Source: Marinobacter nanhaiticus D15-8W (GTDB taxonomy: Bacteria; Pseudomonadota; Gammaproteobacteria; Pseudomonadales; Oleiphilaceae). From it: DNA of 64,000 nt. Position numbers and translations under genes: made by a program. The DNA lies in contig NZ_AP028878.1 in the NCBI RefSeq assembly GCF_036511935.1, positions 372,001-436,000 on the forward strand, in the 5' to 3' direction. The notes under the pieces were generated by a model. That model did not search any database and was not told the origin of the DNA. It worked only from the letters and a program-made list of their open reading frames with translations. Numbering within the stretch: position 1 is the first letter of the stretch; every line of letters starts with the position of its first letter. Positions 15,538-26,700 of this stretch are shown here, in pieces.

Positions 15538-16383
15538 TCACCCCACCTTGGCCATGACCACGCCCGTGACGATCGTCAGCGCCGCCAACGCTCGCCAGCG
15601 GCTGAGTGGCTCCTTCAGCCATAAGCAACCGATCAGTGCGGCAAACAGTACGCTGGTCTCTCGCAGCGCGGCTACCAGCGCAATCGGTGCAAGGGTCATG
15701 GCCTTGATGGCGATGGCGTAGGCGCCCAGCGACATAGCACCACCGATCAGGCCGACCCGCCAATGCCCTGCGAGAGTTGGCAGGACCTGTACGCCGCGCG
15801 TTGCCAGCAGCAGGATAAACATGACGATCCCGTTGGCGACAAAGAGCCAGGCGATGTAGCCCGAGGGCGAACCGCTGACACGTGCCCCAATCCCGTCGCT
15901 CAGCGTATAGCCGGCAATAAAGGCTGCGGTGGTTAACGCTGCAGCCACGGCATGTCCTTCCAGTCGTTGCGTACGTCGCCCGCCGCGCAGCGACATCAGC
16001 CCGACACCCAAGACCAATACGCCAATGCCCGCCGTGGCCAGCGGCGAAGGCAACTCGTCCAGGGCAATCGCCGACACGACAGCGACCAGCAGCGGCGCAG
16101 CCCCCCGGGCGATGGGATAGACCTGGCCGAGATCGCCACTCCGGTAGGCTTGCACGAGAAAGACGTTATAACCGATGTGCAGGAGCATCGACGCAATCAG
16201 CCACGGCCAGGCCGCCGGGGCTGGCAGTGGCACCACCATCAGCGCGGGCAGGGCGACAAGGCCGGCGGCCATGGCGATCAATGACACTGAAAGAAAACGG
16301 TCCAGCCCTACCTTGACCAACGCATTCCAGCCGGCGTGGAGTAAAGCCGCTACAAGAATGGCCAGGAATAGCCACAACTCCAT
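15538..16383 (-). CDS. EamA/DMT-family transporter
   Basis: 281-aa inner-membrane protein with ten hydrophobic segments in two EamA repeats; the conserved Pro-rich patches (GQVYPIARGAAPLL, TLAPIALVAALRETSVLFA) are family hallmarks. Members export amino acids or other metabolites; the substrate is not inferable. AAGGA lies before the start. It stands alone between non-coding spacers, in the mixed-orientation region right of the cassette array. Confidence 0.85.
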   Translation of the reverse strand: MELWLFLAILVAALLHAGWNALVKVGLDRFLSVSLIAMAAGLVALPALMVVPLPAPAAWPWLIASMLLHIGYNVFLVQAYRSGDLGQVYPIARGAAPLLVAVVSAIALDELPSPLATAGIGVLVLGVGLMSLRGGRRTQRLEGHAVAAALTTAAFIAGYTLSDGIGARVSGSPSGYIAWLFVANGIVMFILLLATRGVQVLPTLAGHWRVGLIGGAMSLGAYAIAIKAMTLAPIALVAALRETSVLFAALIGCLWLKEPLSRWRALAALTIVTGVVMAKVG

Positions 16384-16726
16384 TTCAAGTCCTTTTATGT
16401 CCGGTCAACTGGCCATGGACTGCCAGGCTGGACGAAGCCAGGCCCCTTGACGACGTAAGAGTAACCATCCGCACGTCCGAATATGCTCTCTGGAAGTTGA
16501 GTATCTACTTATACCAAATCAAGGCAACCGCTTAAGCGCTAGTCGAGCAGTCTCCCGGATTATTGCCTTTCAATAAGCTTTGTATCGTTTTTGTAGTACT
16601 GCTTGCGGAGAGCAATGGCTGTGCTATTGGTTTAATCGTGTGCGGGAAAGCCTGAATCACAAGGAATCGAGCCTGAATTAAGTTTATTGGCTTTCGGTGG
16701 TGCCAACGGACTAGGTGTATCAGACA
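16384..16726. other. Gene-free spacer
   Basis: 343 bp between the divergent EamA gene (minus) and the next plus-strand gene, AT-richer towards its right end. It should carry both promoters, but I can point to no certain -35/-10 pair, repeat or attC. Confidence 0.35.
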
Positions 16727-17263
16727 ATGGACATCGTTGTAGCTATGGAACGGCTTGGTTTTAGCTTCTGGCAAGTCGTTGCCGTGCTGGGCATATTGCT
16801 GCTGAGAAAGGAGCTCAAAGGCATACTTTCCAGCATATCCTCTTTGAAGTTTGGCGATAGTGAGATCCTCTTGAGGAGAGGCTCCGAAGCCGTCAATGAA
16901 CTCTCCGAGCTGAAATCCATATTGCATGAAGACTCAGCGCTGGATGTCGACCAGATCATCAATGAGCGTATCGATAGGAAACTGGTCGTGGCTTTAGCGA
17001 ATATAAGAGGCAATACAAGCTATCTCTGGCGAAGTCTTAGCGCCCTGGATAACACAAAATTCGTTGTACCCATCAGGGAGCGCATATTCGATGGCATCGT
17101 CGATGATCTGGACGCTTTGGAATACGCGAAGGTCATAAGGTACAGCGCAGAAATGCCGGCCGAATATTTCAACAGGTTAAATAGAGACACGGTGATTCAG
17201 CTGGAGATCGAAGTGCTCTCGGAGCGTATGGCCTATTTGATCGACCAGGCCCGAAGATTCTAG
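16727..17263 (+). CDS. Hypothetical membrane-anchored protein
   Basis: 178-aa protein. A hydrophobic segment near the N-terminus (FWQVVAVLGILLLR, about 12-25) is followed by a polar, mostly helical region rich in Leu, Glu and Arg. I recognise no family. The start is uncertain: ATG 16727 is used, with GTG 16715 as an alternative, and neither has a strong Shine-Dalgarno. Codon use is less GC-biased than in the core genes, compatible with acquisition. Confidence 0.5.
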   Translation: MDIVVAMERLGFSFWQVVAVLGILLLRKELKGILSSISSLKFGDSEILLRRGSEAVNELSELKSILHEDSALDVDQIINERIDRKLVVALANIRGNTSYLWRSLSALDNTKFVVPIRERIFDGIVDDLDALEYAKVIRYSAEMPAEYFNRLNRDTVIQLEIEVLSERMAYLIDQARRF

Positions 17264-17459
17264 GGCTGCGGGATTGATGTAAATCTTCCGGGACAAGGTG
17301 TCTGGGGAAAAGGTGCCTGCGCAAATATCCAAATGAGACGCTAGATCCCTTGAGCGGTGCAACGCTATAAGGGGCGTAGCGGTGACGTCTCTTACCGATT
17401 TCACCATTAGGCGCCAAGCGAGTGCGTTTGAAAGTCGTCCAATACAGCGGCTGAATGTC

Positions 17460-18365
17460 TTAACTCGCGTCAGCAATATTTTCAAAAGCCCGATTACGTG
17501 AATTGATCTGGTTCCGGCTTGCGCGCCCGTAGCTCAGGAGACTGCGGTGTGAAGCGAACAGCAGGTTCAGCATTACTCGTCGTTCGTTCCCTTTGTGGCG
17601 ACGATGAAATGCCTCGGTATTCTCGAAAAAAAGCGTGCCCGCTGGCCCCGTAATGTTCTGGATGGCATCGCCATAGCGGCGCGCCGCCTCTTCTTCCGTT
17701 AACGAACCCCGAAGAATATCGGAAACAGAGATATTGCGGTGACTTCCCTTCGCTACCACATGATAGGAAGACGCCTCAGTGACGTCTGTAAAGTAAACAA
17801 ATACGTTGAGTGACTGCCATCCCGCATAGTCGAAATGAAAGGAATGCTGCCCGCGGTCAATCAGGTTGGTTTCAGGACGGGACACGAAAAGTGAGGCTTC
17901 GAGCAATACCGGCTCGCACTTCAGGTAGGCACGCAGAATTTTTTTGATGCCGTGGTCTTCTGTTAAACGTAAGAGGGCCGGGCTAACCTCGTGTACCAAG
18001 TGGTACTCGTTAAAAGGCAGTTTGTCGGTAACTTGTCTTACTTCCACCACGAAGTCTGCCGGTAATACTCCGACAATCGCGATGCTATTGTTATGGATAT
18101 CGTTCGCGATAGCGGCGGCATCGACAGGGCCGAGTAAGGATGGCTCGGTAGCGGTAAAATGATCACGAGCTGGCCGTAGTAGCCGAATCAAGTAAATAGG
18201 AAGGATGCGCCAGGGCCCGAAATGAATGAGCTGCCTCACTTTGTGGAGCGTATCGGCAAACCGAAGTCTTCTTGAAAGCTGCCTCAAGTGATTTAGCAGA
18301 GGCGCCCATCCAGCATGCTGAATTTTCCAAACACGATGAGTTTTGTGCTTCACAAACTTATCCAT
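17460..18365 (-). CDS. Phytanoyl-CoA dioxygenase-like protein
   Basis: About 301-aa protein resembling the PhyH/2-oxoglutarate-Fe(II) oxygenase group. The HxD metal pair is in HSFHFDYAG, and the distal His is probably in EAFHRRHKGNERR, with an Arg that could bind 2-oxoglutarate nearby. Small-molecule hydroxylation is the family theme; the substrate is unknown. Start uncertain: ATG 18365, or GTG 18383; neither has a clear ribosome-binding site. It is isolated and flanked by AT-rich spacers on both sides, which suggests horizontal acquisition. Confidence 0.6.
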   Translation of the reverse strand: MDKFVKHKTHRVWKIQHAGWAPLLNHLRQLSRRLRFADTLHKVRQLIHFGPWRILPIYLIRLLRPARDHFTATEPSLLGPVDAAAIANDIHNNSIAIVGVLPADFVVEVRQVTDKLPFNEYHLVHEVSPALLRLTEDHGIKKILRAYLKCEPVLLEASLFVSRPETNLIDRGQHSFHFDYAGWQSLNVFVYFTDVTEASSYHVVAKGSHRNISVSDILRGSLTEEEAARRYGDAIQNITGPAGTLFFENTEAFHRRHKGNERRVMLNLLFASHRSLLSYGRASRNQINSRNRAFENIADAS

Positions 18366-18383
18366 TGTTAGCGTTTCGCACAA

Positions 18384-18790
18384 TCTTCAGATAGCAGAGT
18401 CAGAAGCTATCCCGCGTGGTCGTCACTTCGGTATGACGATCGCAGTGCAGTCCTAACGAACCTTTCTACCCAACTACGAATAATAAGACGTCATGTTTAA
18501 AAAATAAACAGGTCGGTTTTGCTGATATGTCATGAGGCCGAAAGGGTTGAAGGGGGAAAGGGGTTGGAAGAGGGTAGCGTGAGAGCCTTACCCTCCAATT
18601 ACCAAGTTGAATAAACGAACTGCCTCGTTAGCCCGTTCTGTTCCTTAGTCCATTCGGGCTATGTCGAATTCCGGCTGTATTGGAGCAAAGGCTGTAGCAT
18701 GATGGAGTTTGGCGATTTCTTTGATTTGCGTTATTCGCGTGTGAGCAGGAGTGGTAGAGAGACAGTGGGCAAAACCTGACCCCGGGGCAT
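18384..18790. other. AT-rich spacer before half attC
   Basis: Gene-free stretch of about 400 bp left of the half attC at 18791. No gene, repeat or complete attC is seen. The sequence where the left attC arm should lie (about 18755-18790) does not match the other sites, so the arm was lost or replaced. Confidence 0.4.
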
Positions 18791-18841
18791 TTGGTTGCAG
18801 CTTTGCCGACACTACAAATGCGCGCGCTGGCGGCGTTAGAC
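18791..18841 (+). other. Half attC site
   Basis: The sequence from GGTTGCAGCTTTGCC to the core GTTAGAC (18835-18841) aligns with the right half of attC 3 through shared blocks CACTACAAA, CGCGC, GCTGGC and GCGTTAG. The matching left arm is missing. The next gene starts 32 bp later, the usual place for a cassette gene. Confidence 0.7.
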
Positions 18842-18872
18842 ATCGCGTTCTCAACCCAAGGAGGCCACCGCC

Positions 18873-19619
18873 ATGGACGCATCGCCCGTAAGTGCCGATC
18901 CTGTCCTGCCGCTGCTTCCATCGAAAACCGAACGTGGTCGATACATTACCCTGCTGTCCTCCCTTTCAAGTTGGAGACCACTATTTGCTGGCCGTCGCGT
19001 GCTCGATTTCGGAGCATCCTACGGCACTTCGATGGTCGCTCTTATTCGCCTGGGAGCGAGAGAAGTCGTAGGGGTGGAGCCCGACGCATCTCGCGTGGAA
19101 CAGGCGCCTCCCCTGGTTGCCAAGGCGGCTCCAGGCGCCGAGGTGTCGTTCCATCACACCCCGGATACCACTGCACTCCCCTTTAAGGATGGGGAGTTTA
19201 CTTTCATCCTCGCCAACGCTGTGTTTGAACATATCCCTCAGCCCAGGGATGCGTTTGTGCGTGAACTGTGGCGCGTCCTGGCTCCGGGTGGTTATCTGCT
19301 CATCAATGAGACGCCGAACAAGTACTTCCCTAAAGAGACCCACACAACGGGCCTGTGGTTCAACCATTGGCTGCCTCGCTCGGTAGCCTACCGGCGGGCT
19401 CTGCGTCGCGGGCGGTTTGATCCTGATCGTCGGGACTGGGAGAGTAGTGGCTGGAGGGGGTTGGGTTACTACGAACTCGTGCGCCCCCTAAACGGTTATC
19501 AATTAGTGCCGGAGCAAACCAAGCTCAGGCATCGATTGTTTAAGAGGTTGGGCTTTCCCCCGTCACTTCTGGACCCTTACCCGGTATGGATTCTGCGGAA
19601 GGTGGACCCACGTACTTGA
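18873..19619 (+). CDS. Class I SAM-dependent methyltransferase
   Basis: 248-aa cytoplasmic methyltransferase of the type-11 class. The SAM-binding motif I is VLDFGASYGTSMVAL with acidic GVEPD after it; motif IV is FTFILANAVFEHI; and ELWRVLAPGGYLLINE follows. The C-terminal region with FNHWLPRSVAY is shared with enzymes of lipid or polysaccharide modification, but the substrate is not inferable. AAGGAGG precedes ATG 18873. It directly follows a half attC, so it probably arrived as a cassette, although its G+C is close to the chromosomal average. Confidence 0.8.
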   Translation: MDASPVSADPVLPLLPSKTERGRYITLLSSLSSWRPLFAGRRVLDFGASYGTSMVALIRLGAREVVGVEPDASRVEQAPPLVAKAAPGAEVSFHHTPDTTALPFKDGEFTFILANAVFEHIPQPRDAFVRELWRVLAPGGYLLINETPNKYFPKETHTTGLWFNHWLPRSVAYRRALRRGRFDPDRRDWESSGWRGLGYYELVRPLNGYQLVPEQTKLRHRLFKRLGFPPSLLDPYPVWILRKVDPRT

Positions 19620-19779
19620 GGACAAGTACTTGCCTGTGTCAGTGCCCGGAATTTGAGAGATCATGGCCACCGGACCTAACTCCCACCCGGTAATCCCGGG
19701 CTTATCGGGACCAGACGCTTTTCAGATGACCTGCCTGTCCGGCTGATCACTTTCAGCTCGACCCTCGAATCTAACGGAA

Positions 19780-20106
19780 TCAGTCGTCCGAGAACGAAGC
19801 GGAACGTCGAAACGGCAGGACTCTCGCAGTCGCCGCCACTGCGCGCGGCTGCTGATCCACCAGCGCCTGTTGCAGCGCAAGAAGGGAGTCGTACATCAGG
19901 GTCTGGAGATCAAGTAGTGCCTTCATGGGGCTTCCCGCGATCCTGCGCCGGGCATCTATGACGAACTGCAGGCCCCGCAACCGTTGTTGGTTGCGCGCTG
20001 CGCTTTGGCGAATGCATTCGCTGATCAGGGCAGCGCGTACGATCTCAAAGCGCTCGGGATCACGCTGAGCCAAATCCTTGAGCTCATCGAACGTGGGCAT
20101 GTCCAT
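19780..20106 (-). CDS. DUF3135 family protein
   Basis: 108-aa helical, basic cytoplasmic protein starting MDMPTFDELKDLAQRDPERFE, the signature of the DUF3135 family of gammaproteobacteria; function unknown. The open frame runs upstream to 20355, but AGGAAG before the ATG at 20106 and the match to the family N-terminus fix this start. The thioredoxin gene lies 170 bp upstream on the same strand. Confidence 0.8.
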   Translation of the reverse strand: MDMPTFDELKDLAQRDPERFEIVRAALISECIRQSAARNQQRLRGLQFVIDARRRIAGSPMKALLDLQTLMYDSLLALQQALVDQQPRAVAATARVLPFRRSASFSDD

Positions 20107-20278
20107 GACGTTCTTCCTTTCCTGGATACGATTAACCAGTACAGTACCACTACTGTTTGAGCTGATCATAATTTGATCGCGATGGGCGCGTTGGAAAGTG
20201 ATCAGCTCGACGTCAATAATGCCGTTACAAGCTCGTCCGAAAGAGCCGGGCGGCGGCGGTCCCCAGCGGCTCCTCCCT

Positions 20279-20602
20279 TTAATGAATCTGGGCAAGCGCC
20301 CGGGCAATTTCCTCGCTGGAGCCCGGCCGTACCAATCGTGAAACTTCCTCGCCATCGCGCATGAAGACCAGCGTCGGCCAGAGTTTGACGCCGAAGGTGC
20401 GACCTAATCTGCGTCCTTTGCCATCTTCGATCTTGTGGTGTTGAACGGCCTGGTGCCGCTCGAACGCTTCGGCGATCAAAGGCTGGGCGGCACGGCAATA
20501 GCCACACCATCCAGTGCCGAATTCAACGACCAGCGGGCCGGATAGCTGATCCAGCTCTTCGCGGGTTGGGCTGTCGGGAGAGTAGTTTTTAGCGAATGCC
20601 AT
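20279..20602 (-). CDS. Thioredoxin-family protein
   Basis: 107-aa single-domain thioredoxin with active site WCGYC (Cys33/Cys36 region) and the cis-Pro in LWPTLVF. The dithiol suggests disulphide reduction in the cytoplasm, since no signal peptide is present. CGYC rather than CGPC is characteristic of a proteobacterial thioredoxin-like subgroup and should shift its redox potential. The start ATG at 20602 is preceded by AAGGAG. It is transcribed away from the glucan synthase end. Confidence 0.88.
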   Translation of the reverse strand: MAFAKNYSPDSPTREELDQLSGPLVVEFGTGWCGYCRAAQPLIAEAFERHQAVQHHKIEDGKGRRLGRTFGVKLWPTLVFMRDGEEVSRLVRPGSSEEIARALAQIH

Positions 20603-20755
20603 GAAGGCTCCTTGCTAATGTGGTCTGGTTGGACGTCCATGGACTCTTCACTCTACATTAGAAAATTACTCCAGTTGCTTGCAATTAACCCCATCATAGA
20701 ACGGCTTAGATAGTTCACCTCAGGCAGCTCCCGATCCTGCGTCGCGTTCTGTCCG

Positions 20756-23700
20756 TCAAACCTCAATGATGACGTCATGCTCGGTACCATCATCTTGAAG
20801 ATCAATGTGTGAGGGCTCTTGCTGAATCGGTGCAGAACCGCGCCGCACCGTAATGTGGTACACGCTACGACCGAATCGGTAACTCAAGGTATATCCCGGC
20901 CAGTGCGGCGGCAGGCAGGGTGATACCTGAAGGCTATCGCTCTTGCGCCGGATCCCCAGGATGCCCTCGAGAATGAAGCGGTACAGCCAGCCTGCGGAGC
21001 CGGTGTACCAGGTCCAGCCGCCACGCCCTACGTGGGGCGGTTCGCCGTAGATATCGGCGGCCAGGACGTAGGGCTCCACCTGGTATTGTGCGATGCGCTC
21101 GGCCGAGTCGCCGTGCTTGACCGGGTTCAGGCAGTCCAGGATGGCGCTGGCGCGTTCGGCATCGCCCATCCTTGCGAACGCCAGGCCGACCCAACAGGCG
21201 GCGTGAGTGTACTGGCCACCGTTTTCGCGAACGCCCGGCGGGTAGGCGGCAATGTAGCCCGGATCCGGCTGACCCGGCCCGCGACCGACGAACGGCGGCG
21301 TAAACAGAAGCACCTGCCCGGGGTCCATCCTGACGAGCCGTTCCCAGACCTCGGTCATGGCACGTTCCGCCCGTTGCGGGTCGGCCGCACCCGACAGCAC
21401 CGCCCAGGATTGCGGAATGGAATCGATCTCGCAGGCAGGTTGGCCGGCGGAACCCATCGGTGTCTGGTCGTCGTAGTACGCGCGACGATACCAGTTACCA
21501 TCCCAGGCCCGGTCGTGAAGGGATTCTTTCAGACTGCTCGCGCGGTGCATTAGTTTTTGGGCAGACGCCTCGTCGCCCCGCGCGGCACAGATGGGCGCAA
21601 ACTGCTGCAGCGTCTGGATCAGGAACCAGCCCAGCCAGACGCTTTCGCCTCGCCCTCCGAGACCGACACGATTCATGCCGTCATTCCAGTCCCCACCGCC
21701 GATCAGGGGCAAACCATGGGGCCCTAGCCGATTAGCGCGGTCCAATACCCGCAGGCAGTGTTCGTAGACCGAACTGGTGTTCGGTGAGGTCTCGAACACG
21801 GCATAGCGCTCCGCCTCGCCGTCTTCCAGGGGGTGCCCGGCAAGCCAGGGCACTGGTTCGTCGAGCAGGCTGGTGTCACCTGTAGCGTTCAGATATTCGC
21901 TAACTACCAGCGGCAGCCATATCAGGTCATCGGAAATCCGGGTCCGCACACCGCGGGCGTGGGGCGGATGCCACCAGTGCAGTACGTCGCCCTCTGGAAA
22001 CTGGCGGGCCGCCGCTGCCAGGATCTGGGCGCGGCAGATATCGGGCCGGGTATGCAACAGGGCCAGGGTGTCCTGCAATTGGTCGCGGAAACCGAAGGCG
22101 CCGCTGGACTGGTAAAGCCCGCTGCGGCCATGGATGCGACAGGCCAGGGTCTGGTAGAGCAACCAGCGATTGAAGAGGAAGGCAACGCTATCGTCCGGGC
22201 AGGACAGCGTCAGGGCCGCGAGGGCCTGATCCCAATAGTCTGTGGTGTCCTTCCAGGCTTTGGTGAAAGCCTGCGGCTGGCGATACCGGTCGAGCACCGC
22301 GAGAGCGGTGTCAAAATGGGCTTCGGCGCCAAGGAAGAAGGTCACCGTCTGGTCGCCGGACGCCGGCAGGTCGACATGCACCTGGAGCGCGGCGCAGGGA
22401 TCGCGCCCCGGTTCGACACGATTGGCCAAACCCACCCGCTTCAATGCGGCCGGGCTTTCCAGGCCACCGTCACGACCAAGAAATTCGTTACGGTCCGTGG
22501 TGTATCCATGGACGGTGGTGTCAGTGGCCAGGAACGCGATCTGCTCGGGCCAATCGGCGTTGTAGGGATTGGCTGCGATCAGTGCACGTTGCTCCCTGAG
22601 AAACGCCGGCTGGATATACGGCCGGGTTTCTTCCCGGCGGGCGCCCAACACCCATTCGGCGTAATAGGTGAGCGTCAACCGACGTGGGCGATCCTCGTGG
22701 TTCCGAAGTGTGACGCGGATGATCTTGAGGGGATCGTCGGGCGGGACGAAGACCGTCATTCGGCTTTCGACGCCGTGGCGAATATGCTCGAAACAGGTGT
22801 AGCCAGCGCCGTGGCGGGTGCGGTACTTAGCCTCATGGGGCACCGGATTCGGCGTGGGTGCCCACAGGTTGCCGGTTTCTTCGTCCCGTAGGTACAGGCA
22901 CTCGCCGGGCTCGTCCAAGGTGGGGTCGTTGCGCCAGGGGGTCAGCCGGTTCTCGCCACTGTTCTGGTACCAGCTGAAGCCGCCGCCGGATTCCGACACG
23001 ATGGACCCGAAGGTCCGGTTGGCCAGCAGGTTGATCCAGGGGGCGGGTGTCGGTCGGCGATGACTGACGGTGATGACATATTCACGCCCGTCGGCCGTAA
23101 AGCCACCGTAACCGTTATCACAGTGCAGGCCCCCGACAGGGGGCAGCGATGCCGTTATGGCGTGGGCGGATGCATGGGTCGGTCTTACCCGCAGGCGCGG
23201 CAGGGGCGATTCACCGATACCCAGTCTTGCCAGGGCCCGTGACAATGACTGGGCCGAGGCATCGAGCACGACACTCGCGGCGGTCTTGAGCAGCACCACG
23301 TCTTCGGCACCCAGCGAGTCCGCCGTCAGCGGGAATATGCCACCACGGCCGCCGACATAGGGCTCGGCGTTGTGCTGGGCCAGCAACCGGCGCACGGTGT
23401 CCTGGGTGGTGCCCTCATAACCGGTATCACCGGTATTGAGCAGCACAAGGTCTACCTTGAAGTTGCGCTTGCGCCAGAAGCCGTGGATTTTCAGCAGTAG
23501 GTGGGCTGTGTCGATATCCGCCTCACGGCCAATGGTCACGAGCACGATAGGCAGGTCGCCCGAAATTCCCATGCCCCAAAGATTGGCCTGGCGGAGCCGG
23601 TTGGCGGAAAGGACGGACACCGGCGCCCGTAACTGCGGATGACCATACAGTAGGGCAGACGTCAGGGAGATCAGGGAGCGGAATTCGGTGCTGTCCAGGT

Positions 23701-26700
23701 GATTGCGCCAGAGGTCGCGGCTGGCCTCGGCATTGCCCTCCTCGAAGGTTCGCTGGACGCGAGGCCAGTAAGCGAAACGGCTGGCGGTCGCCAGCACGTC
23801 CTCCCGAGTCTCGCCGACGATGCGAAGAAACGCGAACTGCACGGACGTGGCGGGTTTGATCCTGATGGTTTTTTGCAACACCGCCACTGGGTCGAGGGTG
23901 TAGCCCAGCGAGCCGCTTAGGTGAGCCCCCTTGTCGAGCGCCTGCGGATTGGCGATTGCTCCTCCGCGACCGAGGAACGCTGCACGATCCGTCTCCATCG
24001 CATCGGGTTTCAGTACGCCTGAGAGCCCCATGAGGAGTTCGCCGACCACCGGCGCGTGGTGGTCCGGATCCCGGGTACGTCGCTCAAACAACAGCAGGGA
24101 CCGGGACGATACGAATTCGGAGTGCACGAACAGGTTGCCAAACGCGGGGTGCTGGCTATCGGCCCGGGGATCGGCCAGTACGATCTCCGCATAACTGGTG
24201 AACCTGAGCTCGCGTGTTTCGTCACCATGGTTGGTCACCGTGACGCGTCGCAGTTCGACGTCATGCCACGGCGAGACCGTGATTTCCAGTGTCTGGATGA
24301 GGCCCCGGTCCTGGCGCTGGAATTCCACGCAATGGCTGTGGAAACGGACGTGTTCCCGAGGGGGCCGGCCTCGCATCGGGGCCCTCGGGATGGACCAGAG
24401 ATCCCGGCTGTTCAGGTCCTGGACGTAAAGCCAGTTGCCCCAGCGCTCGAGAGTCGAATCCGGACGCCAGCGGGTGATCGCGTCCGACTTCCAGGTGGTG
24501 CCACCGCCACCGCGGCTGGAGACCAGGAGATTCATTCGGCCATTGGACAGCAGATGGACCCGAGGCATCGGGCTATCAGGTGCGATTTCCCAGGGTTGGA
24601 TCGGGGGCGTTTCCTGCGTGGCCGCAACGCTGTCGTCGTCCTGACCGACGGTAGGGTATTCAACTTCCACGTCTGGGTTGAGGCGCTCCTGAAGGAAGAG
24701 TTCGCAGGCTTCCACCCGAGGGTCCCTGGAAAATCGCGAGACGGTATTTTGCTGGCACAGGGATATGCCCAGGCTGACCAGTGACATGCCGTGATGGTGG
24801 GCCATGTAGCTGCGCACGATGCTGTGCGAGCGGCCCAGCTCCATCCGCCGTTCGGTGTAATCGAGGGCTTCGAAGAACCCATATCGGCCCAGCATCCCCA
24901 GGCGTTCCAGATACCGGAGGTTGTCAAATGCGGCCTGGGGTCGCCATAACAGGGCCAGGAAGGTTGCGTAGGGTGCGATCACCCAATCCTCCGCCCCCTT
25001 TTTGCTGCGTAGCGACAGGTCCGGCACCCCGAACGCGTGGTAGGCGTAGTTCTGGGCCCCGTCGAGCAGGTAGTAACCCGATTCGGAGATACCCCAGGGC
25101 ACCTCGCGGCTTTCGGCATAGCGAATCTGGTGATCGATGGCGCCCCGCGCGCTGATGCCGAGCAGCGTCGTTGCCGGCTCCCGCATCAGCAGTTGCGGCA
25201 TCAGGTACTCGAACATCGTGCCGCTCCAGGACAGCAGCAGCGGCTGGCCTTCGTCGCGGGTCAGCGGGCGGCCCAGGTGGACCCAGTGCCGGGAGGATAC
25301 ATCGCCCTTGGCGATGGCGAGGAAGCTGGCGAGGCGGGCTTCCGAGGCAAGGAGGTCGTATGCGTTGTCGTCCAGTCTGCCCAGATCGACGTTATAACCA
25401 ATGCGAAAGACCTGTTTCTCCCGGTCGTAGAGGAAGCCCAGATCGGTATCGACGAACCAGCTTTCACAGGTTTCGGCCAACTGCCGGGACTGCTTCAGCA
25501 GAAGACGGGCAGCCTGTGCGCCCTTTGCGATGGCGGCGGGCAAATCCTGCAACAATTGCTGAAAACCGGACGGCAATACTTCATCAGGGCCGGTGTCCTC
25601 CAACTGTTCAATGAGAGGCTGGAGTTGCTCGTCCAGTCTTGCCAGGGCATGGAAGGAGGGGGCTTTCAGGAGGCGGTGTTCCAGTTCTTGCCAGGTCTCG
25701 TATTGCTCGGGCGTCAAATCGCTCCGGGTGACGGCGGGTCGACTATTGAACAGCGTCCACCAGGGCAGGAACTGATTCCGGCTTTCGTACAGGCGTCTAA
25801 GATGATGATGCGAGCGTTCCAGCCATATCCGCAGGTCAGCCAGTATCGAGGGCGGCAGCGACTGGGTCTCGCGCAGGACCCGCTGCACTGCCGGGTCCAC
25901 GCCATTGTTCAGGTGGTTCTCCAGGACGGCGATAAGGCCGGGCCAGAGTGTGGGCGCCGAGCGGACATCGATGACCGCTTTGCGAATCGTCGCCAACGTC
26001 TGGGTAAGCGCGCGCCGTGGCTCCGTATCCGGATATTCTTCGATCGAGTCTTCGAGCACGCCAACGCAGTCGAGCAGACCCTCGAACTGGCTGAAACGCA
26101 GGGCCGGTTCGTCTTCGAAACCCAGCAAACCCTGTTTCAGCGCCAGCAGACAGCCCAGCAGGTTACCGCTATCCACGGTCGACACGTATGCTGGAGGCAG
26201 GGTCGTGAGCTGATGGGTATCGCACCAGTTATGAATATGACCGCGAAAGCGTGGCAGGCGCTCCATGGAGCGCAGCGTGTTGCGCGAGCGGATAACCAGC
26301 TCCTGCGCATCGATATAGCCCATATCGTAAGCGGTCAGGTTGCTGACCAGCAGTAAGCCGATGTTTGTGGGGGAGGTGCGGTGCGCAACGGTCCCTTTGG
26401 GCTCTTCCTGGAAATGATCCGGAGGCAGCCAGTGGTCTTCCGGGCCGACAAACCGTTCGAAGAAATACCAGGTGCGGCGCGCCAGCCGCCTCAAGTGGGT
26501 CCGGTCTTCTTCGCGGATGTTTTCGATGGGCAGCTTTCGATCCCGCCGCATCAGGAAAGCCAACTGGGGCGACACCAACCAGAGCAGCAGGATGGGAAAG
26601 GCATAGATGAGCATGGTCGGCGAGCTGATCCAGAACAGGGCCGCGACAACGATGGCACTGGCCGGACCGGCCCACATGGTGCGCCAGTAACGCCATGGTG

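Noticed and set aside
19620..19779. ACCTAAC near 19676 considered as a left attC core after the methyltransferase.
   Set aside because: No GTTRRRY partner or pairing arms follow within 150 bp.
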